This document shows, piece after piece, positions 33,283 through 41,560 of a DNA stretch of 64,000 nucleotides. Location: assembly GCF_000969835.1 (NCBI RefSeq), contig NZ_KQ033912.1:3061373-3125372 (forward strand), in the 5' to 3' direction. This DNA comes from Parabacteroides goldsteinii DSM 19448 = WAL 12034. Lineage in GTDB: Bacteria; Bacteroidota; Bacteroidia; Bacteroidales; Tannerellaceae. The position numbers were made by a program, and so were the translations under genes. Position 1 is the stretch's first letter, and the number at the start of each line of letters is the position of its first letter. The notes beneath the pieces were generated by a model. That model was not told the DNA's origin. It saw nothing but the letters and a program-made list of their open reading frames with translations, and searched no databases.

Positions 33283-33585
33283 ATGAAAAAGATTAGAATA
33301 ACAGTTATAAGAAAGGTGCAGCATAGTGATTTGTCGGCTATGTACGAAAATCCTATTGAACACACTTGTGATATTAAAGAAGGTACAACCTTTATTTCAG
33401 TCGATGGGCAGAAACCGGAAGAACTGTGTAAAAGTGCATGGAGTTCAATGAGTTATTTTGTTACGGAATTAGCCAATGGGGGCGGTAACTTCTATGATGG
33501 TTGGATGAAGAATCCGCACTCGGCAATGATTTCCTGTAACGATGGCTTTCGTCCTGTTAGTTTTTATATTGAAGTGATTGAATAA
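33283..33585 (+). CDS. TIGR04076-family protein
   Basis: 100 residues with the typical TIGR04076 pattern: MKKIRITVIRK start, CDIKEGTTFIS (about 27-37), a conserved NGGGNFYDGWMK (about 66-77) and CNDGFRPVSFYIE at the end. The family has no known function; its two or three cysteines suggest metal binding. ATG at 33283 preferred over a TTG two codons earlier. Confidence 0.75.
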   Translation: MKKIRITVIRKVQHSDLSAMYENPIEHTCDIKEGTTFISVDGQKPEELCKSAWSSMSYFVTELANGGGNFYDGWMKNPHSAMISCNDGFRPVSFYIEVIE

Positions 33586-33618
33586 TGATGTACATTAAAA
33601 TAGAACGCCAGTGCATAG

Positions 33619-34383
33619 TCAATAGAGAATACCGAAACTTTCTGCCCGATTAAGGGCTTCGATCACATTATCGACATTTAGTTTTGCTAATATATTCTTG
33701 CGGTGATTGTTCACCGTGTAAATACTAAGATTCAGTTTAGATGCAATCTCCTTGCTCAAAAAGCCCTGTCGGATTAGTAAGAGTATTTCCTTTTCCCGCT
33801 TGGTTAATTGTTGGTCTGCCGGAACAACTGCCGATGTAAGTATCTCACCCGTCTTCCGATTAATAACCGTCCGCTTGATTCGCTCCATAGGTATTTGATC
33901 GGGTGAAAGATCCATCACTCCCATAATCATCCATGCTTTTCCGTTTTTGTCTTTCTGAATTACTTGGTGGCGACTGATTACATTCACATATTCTTGCCGG
34001 GCATTCAGCATACGAATTTGGAATATCTGCTGATAATCATTTCTTTGTTCCTGCGGAAGTGAATAGATGAACTGCCCGTGTTCAATCTGGTGTTCGATGA
34101 GTTGTGCCCGGTCGTCCGGGTGAATCCGTTCCTCCAATAAATCGCCCTGTTTGTGAATGGTTTTTATCCATGTAGGGTTATATCCGAATATGTTAGCGAA
34201 ATTGTCGGATGCAAAATCGTACCGTTCTTTGAAAACATCTACCGTAAAGATACAACTATGGCTCATTTGTGAGAAGGTCTGTATAGATGCTCTGCGTTCA
34301 TTCCACAAATCATAGTCCACATCCAGCGGGCTGATCTGCTGTCTTGCCCATAATTCTTCGGGAGTTATCTTGTTGGTAGTCAT
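33619..34383 (-). CDS. PAS-LuxR transcriptional regulator
   Basis: 254 residues. A PAS-like sensor domain covers about 35-155 (FASDNFANIFGYNPTW, then IHPDDRAQLIEHQI), followed by a C-terminal LuxR-type helix-turn-helix: LTKREKEILLLIRQGFLSKE, 193-212, and LNLSIYTVNNHRKNILAKL. It likely senses an intracellular signal and regulates cargo genes. The -7 box TATCTTTG ends four bases before the ATG, which implies a leaderless transcript. Confidence 0.87.
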   Translation of the reverse strand: MTTNKITPEELWARQQISPLDVDYDLWNERRASIQTFSQMSHSCIFTVDVFKERYDFASDNFANIFGYNPTWIKTIHKQGDLLEERIHPDDRAQLIEHQIEHGQFIYSLPQEQRNDYQQIFQIRMLNARQEYVNVISRHQVIQKDKNGKAWMIMGVMDLSPDQIPMERIKRTVINRKTGEILTSAVVPADQQLTKREKEILLLIRQGFLSKEIASKLNLSIYTVNNHRKNILAKLNVDNVIEALNRAESFGILY

Positions 34384-34387
34384 GCTG

Positions 34388-34395
34388 CAAAGATA
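34388..34395 (-). promoter_or_regulatory. -7 box for the PAS-LuxR gene
   Basis: Reads TATCTTTG on the minus strand, only four nt before the start codon. Suggests that transcription starts at or near the A of the ATG. Confidence 0.5.
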
Positions 34396-34610
34396 AGCGA
34401 TAAATCTTTTCGTATCTCTATTTCTATTTAACTTTCTATGTAAATGCGTTCAAAAAAAGAATATCCTATGAGTATATTCCAAATGAATTGAGCCAGAGAT
34501 AGACAGGATATACCACTTTCAGACAGTTTAGAAAACGGCTCTTGATTCTTCTTTCATTTGCCGATGAAAATAGAATCAACACGTTTTATAAACCATTTAA
34601 AATTGAAAGA

Positions 34611-34925
34611 ATGGAAGTAGTAACCATTGAAAAGAGAACCTTTTCGTATGTCTGCGAACGGTTCACGGAGTTTGCCAAACGGATAGAAAGTTTGTGCAGC
34701 ACTCATACTCAGAAAGTAGAAAACTGGCTTGATAGTCAGGAAGTGTGCCTTTTGTTAGGCTTTAGTAAACGAACACTGCAATATTACCGAAGTAGTGGGC
34801 GACTGGCTTATTCTCAAATCGGGAGCAAGATTTATTATAAGTCTTCCGATATTGAAAGAATTATTGCGGACAGTGAAACACAAAATCAATCACCCAAACA
34901 AACCACGTCTTATGAAAAGAACTAA
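34611..34925 (+). CDS. excisionase-like helix-turn-helix protein
   Basis: 104 residues. MerR/Xis-like domain at about 44-85: SQEVCLLLGFSKRTLQYYRS then LAYSQIGSKIYYKSSDIER. The start MEVVTIEKRTF is preferred because upstream codons overlap likely promoter sequence. It overlaps the following DUF3876 gene by 14 nt, a common pair in Bacteroidales mobile elements. Confidence 0.8.
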   Translation: MEVVTIEKRTFSYVCERFTEFAKRIESLCSTHTQKVENWLDSQEVCLLLGFSKRTLQYYRSSGRLAYSQIGSKIYYKSSDIERIIADSETQNQSPKQTTSYEKN

Positions 34926-35205
34926 AGAAGATTACCCGTCCTTCAACCTGTTTTCTATTGTCGGCACATGGGAAAGTGTTAATCTGAATCCTACGGTTAT
35001 CATCTACCGGAATGATAAAGAGTATCTCTTATCTATTATATATGTATCGGAAACTACTAAACAGGCTTCACCCGCTACTTATGAGATACAGCAGGATGGT
35101 AGTCAGTATTTTATTGCCATTGCGTCTAAACGGCTCTATGTAGATTATGATCCGGCAAAAGATATACTTAGTATTTCATCGCTGGGTGACTATCTGCGCA
35201 ACTAA
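34912..35205 (+). CDS. DUF3876 family protein
   Basis: 97 residues starting MKRTKEDYPSFNLF, mostly beta-strand, resembling the small DUF3876 proteins found after excisionase-like genes in Bacteroidales integrative elements. Segments GTWESVNLNPTVIIYRND and YLLSIIYVSE are typical. Function unknown. The ATG lies inside the end of the preceding gene, so translation is probably coupled. Confidence 0.75.
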   Translation: MKRTKEDYPSFNLFSIVGTWESVNLNPTVIIYRNDKEYLLSIIYVSETTKQASPATYEIQQDGSQYFIAIASKRLYVDYDPAKDILSISSLGDYLRN

Positions 35206-35258
35206 CCAGCCATCTAGCCATCTTGAAGTCAATATTTCAATAAAACAATCTTTCAATC

Positions 35259-35552
35259 ATGGAACTAATAAATAAAGATACCCCACAAGTCAAAGAATTT
35301 ATTTCTTCACTCGATTCGATGCTGAACGGCATTGAATATATTGTCCAGCATTACAAACCCCACCTGAACGGGGAACGCTTCCTTTCTAACAATGAAGTTT
35401 CCAAGAAACTGAATGTTAGTTTGCGAACCCTGCAAGAGTGGAGAGACACAGGGCTGATCCCCTTTATCCAGATAAAGGGTAAAATCATCTATCGCCAAAG
35501 CGATATTGATAAGCTGCTCCAAAAGCATTACTTTAAAAGTTGGAAAGAATAA
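35259..35552 (+). CDS. excisionase-like helix-turn-helix protein
   Basis: 97 residues with the same MerR/Xis-like domain as the two other small regulators of this element: RFLSNNEVSKKLNVSLRTLQ (about 47-66), EWRDTGLIPFIQIKGKIIYR (67-86). It lies 53 nt after the DUF3876 gene and shares a short upstream motif (TCAATATTTCAATAAAACAA) with the 3' flank of rteC in element A. Likely an excision or transfer factor. Confidence 0.8.
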   Translation: MELINKDTPQVKEFISSLDSMLNGIEYIVQHYKPHLNGERFLSNNEVSKKLNVSLRTLQEWRDTGLIPFIQIKGKIIYRQSDIDKLLQKHYFKSWKE

Positions 35553-35616
35553 CTACCTAAAAGAGTATGATTTCCACTATCTTAAAAGGAAACCTCTTTT
35601 ATTAAGGTGGAAATTA

Positions 35617-35624
35617 TACCTTTG
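35617..35624 (+). promoter_or_regulatory. -7 box for the GNAT gene
   Basis: TACCTTTG, 20 nt before the ATG at 35645. Confidence 0.5.
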
Positions 35625-35644
35625 CATTCCAAACAGTTGCAATT

Positions 35645-36172
35645 ATGAAGTTTGTAATAGAATCCGGCACACCTGCCGATATTGACGAATTAGAAAAGTT
35701 GTATGATGATCTGAATGATTATCTATCAGCTACCACCAACTATCCCGGATGGATAAAAGGCATTTATCCTATTCGTGAAGATGCGGTTGTTGGCATAGAA
35801 AATAATACTCTTTTTGTTGTCAGGTATGACGGAAAGGTAGCTGGCTCTATTATCTTAGACCATCATCCCGATGAAGCCTATAATAGTGTAAGGTGGAAAA
35901 TAGAAACTAACTACAGCCATATTTTTGTGATACGCACTTTTGTGGTGCATCCTTCATTCTTGAAAATGGGTATCGGTCGTGCTTTGATGGATTATTCGTT
36001 TAAATTGGCTCAACAATCAGGCATAAAATCTATCCGTTTGGATGTGTATGAAAATAATCTTCCGGCAATCTCCCTCTATGAGAAATGTGGTTTTGAATAC
36101 ATTGATACCGTAGATTTAGGTTTTGGCAACTATGGGCTGGACTGGTTCAAACTGTATGAGAAACTTGTTTAA
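35645..36172 (+). CDS. GNAT-family N-acetyltransferase
   Basis: 175 residues with the GNAT fold. The acetyl-CoA-binding segment is VHPSFLKMGIGRALMDYS (about 100-117, the Q/RxxGxG/A region reading MGIGRA), and the C-terminal signature DVYENNLPAISLYEKCGFEYID (about 138-159) is present. Substrate unknown; the neighbourhood of a Vat-like acetyltransferase and MATE pump makes an antibiotic or toxin substrate possible. It has its own promoter and ends the rightward cargo genes. Confidence 0.88.
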   Translation: MKFVIESGTPADIDELEKLYDDLNDYLSATTNYPGWIKGIYPIREDAVVGIENNTLFVVRYDGKVAGSIILDHHPDEAYNSVRWKIETNYSHIFVIRTFVVHPSFLKMGIGRALMDYSFKLAQQSGIKSIRLDVYENNLPAISLYEKCGFEYIDTVDLGFGNYGLDWFKLYEKLV

Positions 36173-36419
36173 ACGCTATTCAAGTGGAAGACGATTCCCT
36201 CATGCCAGCCCCGAAAACATTGTTTTTCGGAATTTAATTTGAATCATTGACTTTTCCAGTGGAGTATTTAGTCTGTGCAAGTCTTTAGATGAAAATACGC
36301 TCGAAATGCAATGAGAGGAAGATTTTTATCTAAACCGAAGGCTTGGACTTGAACAGGCTAAATACGGAACTTACCTTTGTCAATGCTTCATATTGAGTTC
36401 TGGAAAACTCACCTTAAAA
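36173..36419. other. non-coding stretch between GNAT gene and terminator
   Basis: Nothing recognised apart from a weak -7-like TACCTTTG near 36373 on the plus strand with no gene after it. Possibly the remains of a deleted cargo gene. Confidence 0.35.
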
Positions 36420-36465
36420 GAAAAAGGATTGAAAAAATGAAACTCATTCTTCCCAATCCTTTTTC
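36420..36465. terminator. bidirectional terminator between GNAT gene and integrase
   Basis: 12-bp stem GAAAAAGGATTG / CAATCCTTTTTC with a 22-nt loop. T-rich on both strands, between two convergent genes. Confidence 0.65.
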
Positions 36466-36487
36466 TATTTATTGGCTACTACCTTTA

Positions 36488-37708
36488 TTATATAGCCAAC
36501 TCTGATAGACAGCTATTTACTTTCTGCATATCCTTTAAAATATTCTGATCCAGTACCCGTGCATAGTGTTTTGTCACGCTGGTATCTGCATGACCTAACA
36601 TTTTGGCTACATTCTCCATACTTACGCCATTCGCAAGGCAAATACTTGTGGCATACGAGTGCCTAGCGGTGTGTGTGGAGAGGTTTTTATGTATTCCGCA
36701 CACATCTGCAATTTCTTTCAAATAACTGTTCATGCGTTGATTGCACAATACAGGCAAAAGTTTTCCGGTACATTCAGCTACATCCTTATATTTATCAAGA
36801 ATAGAAGCAGCCACAGGCAACACAGGAATGTTACACATGACTTTTGTCTTCTGGCGGTTCTTCCTTATCCAAAGCTCCCCTTTGTTATCTCTAACCAAAT
36901 GTTCAGGTGATAAATCTTTTACGTCACTGAACGCTAATCCTGTGAAAATACAGAATACAAAAATATCTCGTACTTGCTCTACTCGTTTAATAGTGAACTT
37001 TTTGGCAAGAATAATTTTAATCTCGTCCATTGTCAGAAATTCGGGATCAGTTTCTTCCAATTTGAAGCGATAGTAAGCAAACGGATCTTTCTTTATCCAA
37101 TCGTTTTCCAAAGCGATACGAATAATCTTCTTCAAGTTCTTCAATCGGGTGATAGCAGAGTTCTGCGCACAACCTTTTTCTATTTTCAAGAAAGCATCGA
37201 ACTTAGAAATAAAGTTGGCTTCCAAGTTATTCAGAGCAATATCCGATAGCTGATATTCTTTCTTAATGAATTCCTCCAAATATCGGGTAGTGGTTTCATA
37301 CCGTTGAACGGTCTTGCTTACAAAGTCTTTACCGATCAGCTTACGGCTTTGTTCGTTATGTTCCCTGAATACCTGCAATAGTGTTTTGTTATCTTCGTCC
37401 ACACCATAAAACAACTTTCTCACAAGATCAACAGTGATAACCTTGCCGGAAGTTTCCAGTTCTCTGTAAATTTGGTGTACGTGTGAACGTGTGATTTCTA
37501 AGTAGTGGTTCAGTTCCACCGACATACGGTCTTTGCCTTTTGAATTTTCTTTTGCCTGATTCCATAGGTTTACAGGACAGCTTCTTTTGATAGAAATATC
37601 TACCATACAGCCGTTTACGGTAATTCTCATGCACACGGGTGCTTCTCCGTTCTTTAATAATTTGCCTTTCTTGATGAAAAACAATACAGAAAATGATTTT
37701 CGAGCCAT
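36488..37708 (-). CDS. tyrosine recombinase (integrase) of element B
   Basis: 406 residues, same family as the 13.6-14.8 kb integrase. Arm-binding N-terminus, core-binding domain (about 110-200), catalytic domain with THTARHSYATS (about 342-352), LGHADTSVTKHYARV (about 368-382, with the nucleophile Tyr). At the first catalytic Arg position it reads IFTGLAFSD, i.e. Ala in place of Arg. It starts 242 nt from the tRNA-Lys 3' end and probably integrates there. Sequence divergence from the other integrase is considerable, so the two elements are not a simple duplication. Confidence 0.92.
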   Translation of the reverse strand: MARKSFSVLFFIKKGKLLKNGEAPVCMRITVNGCMVDISIKRSCPVNLWNQAKENSKGKDRMSVELNHYLEITRSHVHQIYRELETSGKVITVDLVRKLFYGVDEDNKTLLQVFREHNEQSRKLIGKDFVSKTVQRYETTTRYLEEFIKKEYQLSDIALNNLEANFISKFDAFLKIEKGCAQNSAITRLKNLKKIIRIALENDWIKKDPFAYYRFKLEETDPEFLTMDEIKIILAKKFTIKRVEQVRDIFVFCIFTGLAFSDVKDLSPEHLVRDNKGELWIRKNRQKTKVMCNIPVLPVAASILDKYKDVAECTGKLLPVLCNQRMNSYLKEIADVCGIHKNLSTHTARHSYATSICLANGVSMENVAKMLGHADTSVTKHYARVLDQNILKDMQKVNSCLSELAI

Positions 37709-37801
37709 TTTTACATCGTTTTTAAAGTTACAAAACTATGTATTCTCTTCCAAAGCAAGTCTATGCAAAATGCTATGAATCAGCGAGAAAGATGCAAATT
37801 C

Positions 37802-37834
37802 GTGGGACTTTTTTGAACTAAATTTTAGTCCCAC
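37802..37834. repeat. hairpin at the edge of the right att repeat
   Basis: GTGGGACT (37802-37809) and AGTCCCAC (37827-37834) pair across a 17-nt loop. Only the right arm is present in the left copy of the direct repeat, so the left arm belongs to element B. Confidence 0.55.
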
Positions 37835-37966
37835 GATTTATCCACCGATAATATGCTTGAAACGGCTATTTTCTGCCACCTGCTAGAAAAAAGAAATCCC
37901 TGATAATGCTTGATTATCAGGGATTTGCTTGATTCTTCTTGTTGTTTCAGTGATCCGCCTGGGGTT
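37823..37966 (-). repeat. right copy of the 140-nt direct repeat (att region)
   Basis: Counterpart of 8644-8786: the 36-nt block (37823-37858), a diverged spacer, the terminator hairpin and the 14-nt tRNA end GTGATCCGCCTGGG (37950-37963). The diverged middle means the two copies are not a recent perfect duplication. Confidence 0.8.
37894..37926 (-). terminator. terminator of tRNA-Lys
   Basis: 14-bp stem AAATCCCTGATAAT / ATTATCAGGGATTT with a 5-nt loop, followed on the minus strand by a T-rich run. 25 nt after the tRNA 3' end. Confidence 0.8.
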
Positions 37967-38023
37967 CGAACCCAGGACCCCATCCTTAAAAGGGATGTGC
38001 TCTACCTGCTGAGCTAGCGAATC
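37951..38023 (-). tRNA. tRNA-Lys (anticodon UUU)
   Basis: Reading the minus strand: acceptor GATTCGC pairs with GCGGATC (one T-G pair), D-arm GCTCAGCAGGTAGAGC, anticodon loop CTTTTAA in stem TCCC/GGGA-type pairing giving anticodon TTT, T-arm CTGGGTTCGAACCCCAG, discriminator A, no encoded CCA. 73 nt. It is the integration target of the element on its 3' side. A -7 box TACCTTTG upstream (minus strand, near 38076-38083) fits its promoter. Confidence 0.95.
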
Positions 38024-38132
38024 ATCCTGTGCATACTCTGTATTGCGGTGTGCTTTACTTCTGTATTGCGGGTGCAAAGGTAGGGTTTATTTTTGAATTT
38101 GCAATAGCTGGAGGAATTTTTTTTGAAAAAAA

Positions 38133-39269
38133 TTACTTTTCTTTTTTTTTCTCCGGTTGAATATCAGCAGGGGGAGGAGCGATAATGTCCTCTTCCAGCA
38201 AGATAAAACGCTTATAATAAGACAGACAGAGCGTTGTGAGCGGTAATGCGATGATTAAGCCGATAAAACCTAACAAAGTTCCCCAGATGGAGAGCGAAAG
38301 AAGGATGATGGCCGGATTCAGTCCCATTGCTTTTCCCATGATACGCGGCGTAAGGTATAAATCCTGGATACATTGTACGATTCCGAGTATTAATAATCCC
38401 GAACCGAAGATAATCCAGAAATTCTGTCCGGTCTCTGCCGACTTTAGCAGGCTGAGGATGACCATCGGGATAAGGCCGATCGCTTGCAGGTACGGAATCA
38501 GGTTCAGCACGCCGATAAATAACCCGAGCGTCACGGCCAGCGGGAAACCGACGATTTTGAAGCCTATCGAAAGTAAAACTCCGACGCATAGCGCAATCAA
38601 TGACTGCCCGCGGAAATAGCGGTTCATGCTCTGCTCCACATCGTCGGCCAGCCCTTTGGCGAAAGGACGGATGCGTGCCGGAATCAGGTTTATCCAGCCG
38701 TTGGCTATCTTTTCGTAGTCGAGCAGGATGAAAATGAAATATAACAGAATCACGAATATAATCGTTATGCTGAAAAGGATGGAGAATGTGTTCGACAGGA
38801 TGTTCCAGACCTTCGGGGCGAGTTGCTTGATTGCATTCTGTATGTTCTCCCGGCTGAGGAGTTCCATCAGCTGGTTTATGTCTACATTGTTTTCGAGATA
38901 TTCGATCCATGAAGCTGGTATAAGCGGAACATGACCTTCTCCCGGATTATGCGTGCGCATCAGGTTCAGGGTCCGCTCGGCTTCCTGGGCGACAGACGGA
39001 ACGACCAGTGCGGCGGCAATCCCGATAATCAGCGATGCGGAGATGATGACTGCGACGATGGCCAGGATACGGCTTTTCAGCTTCAGCTTATACTGGAAGA
39101 ACTTGACGAAAGGTTGCATCATATAGGCGAGCAGCCAGGCAATCAGGAAGGGGAGCAAGGCGTTACGCAATACGGTAATCAGGTAAAGCAATACGCCGAT
39201 GATGACGATGCTGAATACGATACGTGTCACCCGGTCGAACGTAAAAGGTCTTTCAAACAATGAGTTCAT
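38133..39269 (-). CDS. AI-2E-family permease (PerM/TqsA type)
   Basis: 378 residues with about eight transmembrane helices: a first group near 15-80, then a long soluble segment (about 85-140), then VILLYFIFILLDYEKIANGW and the family's C-terminal helices with LIPYLQAIGLIPMVI. Members move small molecules or act as Na+/H+ antiporters; substrate here unknown. The start MNSLFERP is chosen because the promoter -7 box lies just upstream of it; a longer frame would include that promoter. Chromosomal gene next to the tRNA target. Confidence 0.85.
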   Translation of the reverse strand: MNSLFERPFTFDRVTRIVFSIVIIGVLLYLITVLRNALLPFLIAWLLAYMMQPFVKFFQYKLKLKSRILAIVAVIISASLIIGIAAALVVPSVAQEAERTLNLMRTHNPGEGHVPLIPASWIEYLENNVDINQLMELLSRENIQNAIKQLAPKVWNILSNTFSILFSITIIFVILLYFIFILLDYEKIANGWINLIPARIRPFAKGLADDVEQSMNRYFRGQSLIALCVGVLLSIGFKIVGFPLAVTLGLFIGVLNLIPYLQAIGLIPMVILSLLKSAETGQNFWIIFGSGLLILGIVQCIQDLYLTPRIMGKAMGLNPAIILLSLSIWGTLLGFIGLIIALPLTTLCLSYYKRFILLEEDIIAPPPADIQPEKKKEK

Positions 39270-39280
39270 ATTATAATTTT

Positions 39281-39301
39281 TATCTTTGCTGAACAAAGAT
39301 A
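39281..39301. promoter_or_regulatory. overlapping divergent promoters in a palindrome
   Basis: TATCTTTG (39281-39288, plus strand, for the carboxypeptidase) and its exact inverted copy CAAAGATA (39294-39301, giving TATCTTTG on the minus strand, for the permease) face each other across five bases. The two promoters cannot easily be used at once. Confidence 0.7.
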
Positions 39302-39326
39302 GAATAAAGTAGAATAGTATAATAAG

Positions 39327-40802
39327 ATGATAAAGAAAATATTATGTGCCGCCCTGCTGCTCGGCTGTTTTTTACAGCCACAGGCACAAACTCCGCAGCC
39401 TGTCAAACAGTTACTGAATGCTCCTTATATGAAAGGGGCTACTTTCTCCATCGTGGTGAAGGACCTTCAGGATGGGAAAACCGTCTATAATTATGATGGG
39501 GACCGGGAGGTTTCGCCTGCTTCCGTGTTGAAAACCGTCGCTACGGCTACGGCTCTGGAGATTTTGGGGGACGATTACCGTTTTCCGACTTCGCTGGAGT
39601 ATGACGGTTCTATAAAAGAGGGTGTGCTGAACGGTAACCTGTATATCAAAGGCAGTGGCGACCCGTCGCTGGGTTCGGCTCATTTCGCTCCGAACAGGAA
39701 TGCGTATACGCCTGCGAAAAACAAATTCGTACCGGAATGGATTGCAGCTTTGAAGAAGGCCGGTATCCGGAAGATTGCCGGGGCGGTGGTGTCGGACGAG
39801 CGAATCTTTGATACGGAAGGTGCTTCCATCAAATGGCTGCGGGAAGATATGGGAAATTATTATGCGCCGGGCAGCTACGGGGTTTCCGTGTTCGATAATA
39901 TGTATAAATTGTATCTGAAGTCGGGCGCTGCTGGCAACCGTCCGGTGGTGACCGGCACTGAACCGGAACTGCCGGGTGTCCGTTTCACCAATTACCTGAA
40001 AGCGGCGCCTGTCTCGTCGGACAGTGCCTATATTATCGGTGCTCCGCTTGCCGGCGAACGTTATTTATACGGTGTCGTTCCTGCCAATCGCGAACGCTAT
40101 GTGTTGAAAGGAGATATTCCTGATCCGGCATTGTTCCTGGCGGAGTATCTGACCGGATGCCTGGAACGCGAAGGCATTGCGGTGGGGAAGGAGCCGACCT
40201 GTTACCGGATTGAATCGGAAGCGGGGCGATGGAAGACGGTGGAGAGGAAAACGATTATCACCACCTATTCCCCAACGTTGAAGGAGATTGTGGGTGTGAC
40301 GAACCATGTGAGCCATAATTTGTTTGCCGATGCGTTGGTCAAGACGGTCGGTCTGCAATATACTCCGCGGAAGAACGAGGTTATTTCTTCTTTTGGCCGG
40401 GGTGTCCGGGTGGTTGCCGCCCATTGGGACAGGAAGGGGCTGGATGTTTTCCCTTTGCGGATGCACGATGGCAGCGGGTTGGCTCCTGCGGATAAGGTTT
40501 CTGCGGAGTTTATAGCCGATTTGCTGGTTTATATGGCGACGAAGTCCGATTATGCCGAAGCCTTTATCGAATCCTTGCCGCAGGCCGGTATCGAAGGTTC
40601 GGTGCGAAATTTCCTGAAAGGTTCCGGTTTGCAGGGGAAGGCTCGTCTGAAAAGTGGCGGAATCACCGGTGTGCGAAGTTATGCCGGCTATATAACAAAA
40701 GACGGCAAGCGGTATGCCGTTGCCGTTTTCTCCAATAACTATGCCTGTAGCATGAGCGAGATGACGAGAGGGTTGGAAAAGTTGCTATTGCAACTTTTCT
40801 AA
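39327..40802 (+). CDS. dacB: D-alanyl-D-alanine carboxypeptidase/endopeptidase (PBP4 type)
   Basis: 491 residues, signal peptide 1-20 (cleavage near QPQAQ). Penicillin-binding motifs of the S13 family: SVLKT (SxxK, about 63-67), SHN near 331, and KSGG (KTG-equivalent) near 441, in RLKSGGITGVRSYAGYI. It trims or cuts cross-links of periplasmic peptidoglycan. The gene is monocistronic and its end overlaps the convergent response-regulator gene by four bases. Confidence 0.9.
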   Translation: MIKKILCAALLLGCFLQPQAQTPQPVKQLLNAPYMKGATFSIVVKDLQDGKTVYNYDGDREVSPASVLKTVATATALEILGDDYRFPTSLEYDGSIKEGVLNGNLYIKGSGDPSLGSAHFAPNRNAYTPAKNKFVPEWIAALKKAGIRKIAGAVVSDERIFDTEGASIKWLREDMGNYYAPGSYGVSVFDNMYKLYLKSGAAGNRPVVTGTEPELPGVRFTNYLKAAPVSSDSAYIIGAPLAGERYLYGVVPANRERYVLKGDIPDPALFLAEYLTGCLEREGIAVGKEPTCYRIESEAGRWKTVERKTIITTYSPTLKEIVGVTNHVSHNLFADALVKTVGLQYTPRKNEVISSFGRGVRVVAAHWDRKGLDVFPLRMHDGSGLAPADKVSAEFIADLLVYMATKSDYAEAFIESLPQAGIEGSVRNFLKGSGLQGKARLKSGGITGVRSYAGYITKDGKRYAVAVFSNNYACSMSEMTRGLEKLLLQLF

Positions 40803-41551
40803 GGCAGCAGTGCCCTCTGTGCCAGAAACTCCATGAACTTCTGTTTGTAGTTGTCGGAGATGGGGATGTATTCTTTGCCGAACACAATCCGGTTGCGTTC
40901 GATTACTTTGATCTTTTCCGGCTGGACGATAAAGGAGCGGTGCACGCGGATGAAGCGGTTCGCCGGCAGCATGTCTTCCAGGCTTTTCATACTCATCAGC
41001 GAAAGGATGGGGTGGGTTTCGCCTTCAACGAATATCTTGACATAATCTTTCAGACCTTCGATATAGAGTATTTTACGGAGTTCGACCTGTACCAGTTTAT
41101 ATTCCGTCTTGATGAAAATGCTTTCGACGGAAGGGGAAACTGCCTGGGAAGAGGCGGTTCGCGAACCACCCGTACTTGCGCCTTCGCGTAGCAGTTCGTA
41201 CCATTGCAGCGCCTTATTGGCCGATTTCAGGAAGTCGGCGTAGCTAATCGGTTTCAGCAGATAATCGAGTGCGTTGACCTTATAGCTGTCGAGCGCATAC
41301 TGGCTGAAAGCAGTCGTAAAGATGATGCGCGTATCGGTCTTCAGGATGCGGGAAAACTCCATTCCGTTGAGCTCCGGCATCTGGATATCGAGGAAAAGCA
41401 GGTCGACCGGCTCTTTGCTGAGGGCGGGAAGCGCGTTGACGGCGCTATTGTATTTTCCCGCCAGTTCCAGGAAAGGCGTCTTGTTTACATAACTTTCCAG
41501 CAGGCTGATAGCCAGCGGTTCGTCGTCGATGATTGCACACTTCAGAATCAT
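40799..41551 (-). CDS. LytTR response regulator
   Basis: 250 residues. Receiver domain 1-120 with phosphoacceptor Asp55 in LLFLDIQMPE and the KP motif LLKPI near 100; LytTR DNA-binding domain about 145-245 (IFIKTEYKLVQVEL, HRSFIVQPEKIK). The linker (about 121-140, GASTGGSRTASSQ) is encoded by a palindromic DNA repeat that also occurs between genes at 53.9 kb. It works with the sensor kinase encoded 9 nt upstream, and their position beside the efflux operon suggests control of that operon. Confidence 0.92.
   Translation of the reverse strand: MILKCAIIDDEPLAISLLESYVNKTPFLELAGKYNSAVNALPALSKEPVDLLFLDIQMPELNGMEFSRILKTDTRIIFTTAFSQYALDSYKVNALDYLLKPISYADFLKSANKALQWYELLREGASTGGSRTASSQAVSPSVESIFIKTEYKLVQVELRKILYIEGLKDYVKIFVEGETHPILSLMSMKSLEDMLPANRFIRVHRSFIVQPEKIKVIERNRIVFGKEYIPISDNYKQKFMEFLAQRALLP
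41151..41182. repeat. interspersed palindrome inside the response-regulator gene
   Basis: GGCGGTTCGCGAACCACC followed by CGTACTTGCGCC; 27 of 32 positions match the intergenic copy at 53941-53972. Here it encodes the inter-domain linker in frame. Confidence 0.65.
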
Positions 41552-41560
41552 AGCCTAATT

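Larger units (their letters stand above)
15076..37963 (-). mobile_element. integrated element B: Dnd-type operon, mobilization and resistance cargo
   Basis: Runs from the middle att-like site to the tRNA-Lys 3' end, with its integrase starting 242 nt inside the right end. Content from left: the phosphorothioation-type operon, BfmA-like and relaxase genes with a hairpin-rich oriT candidate, excisionase-like gene and RteC-like gene, a resistance/regulation cargo, two more excisionase-like genes, a GNAT gene and the integrase. There are no conjugation (tra) genes, so it resembles a mobilizable NBU/Tn4555-type element. It may itself be composite. Boundaries are inferred. Confidence 0.55.

Noticed and set aside
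37883..38077. 64-codon minus-strand frame across the tRNA-Lys gene
   Set aside because: It covers the tRNA and its terminator; no protein features. The tRNA fold is complete.
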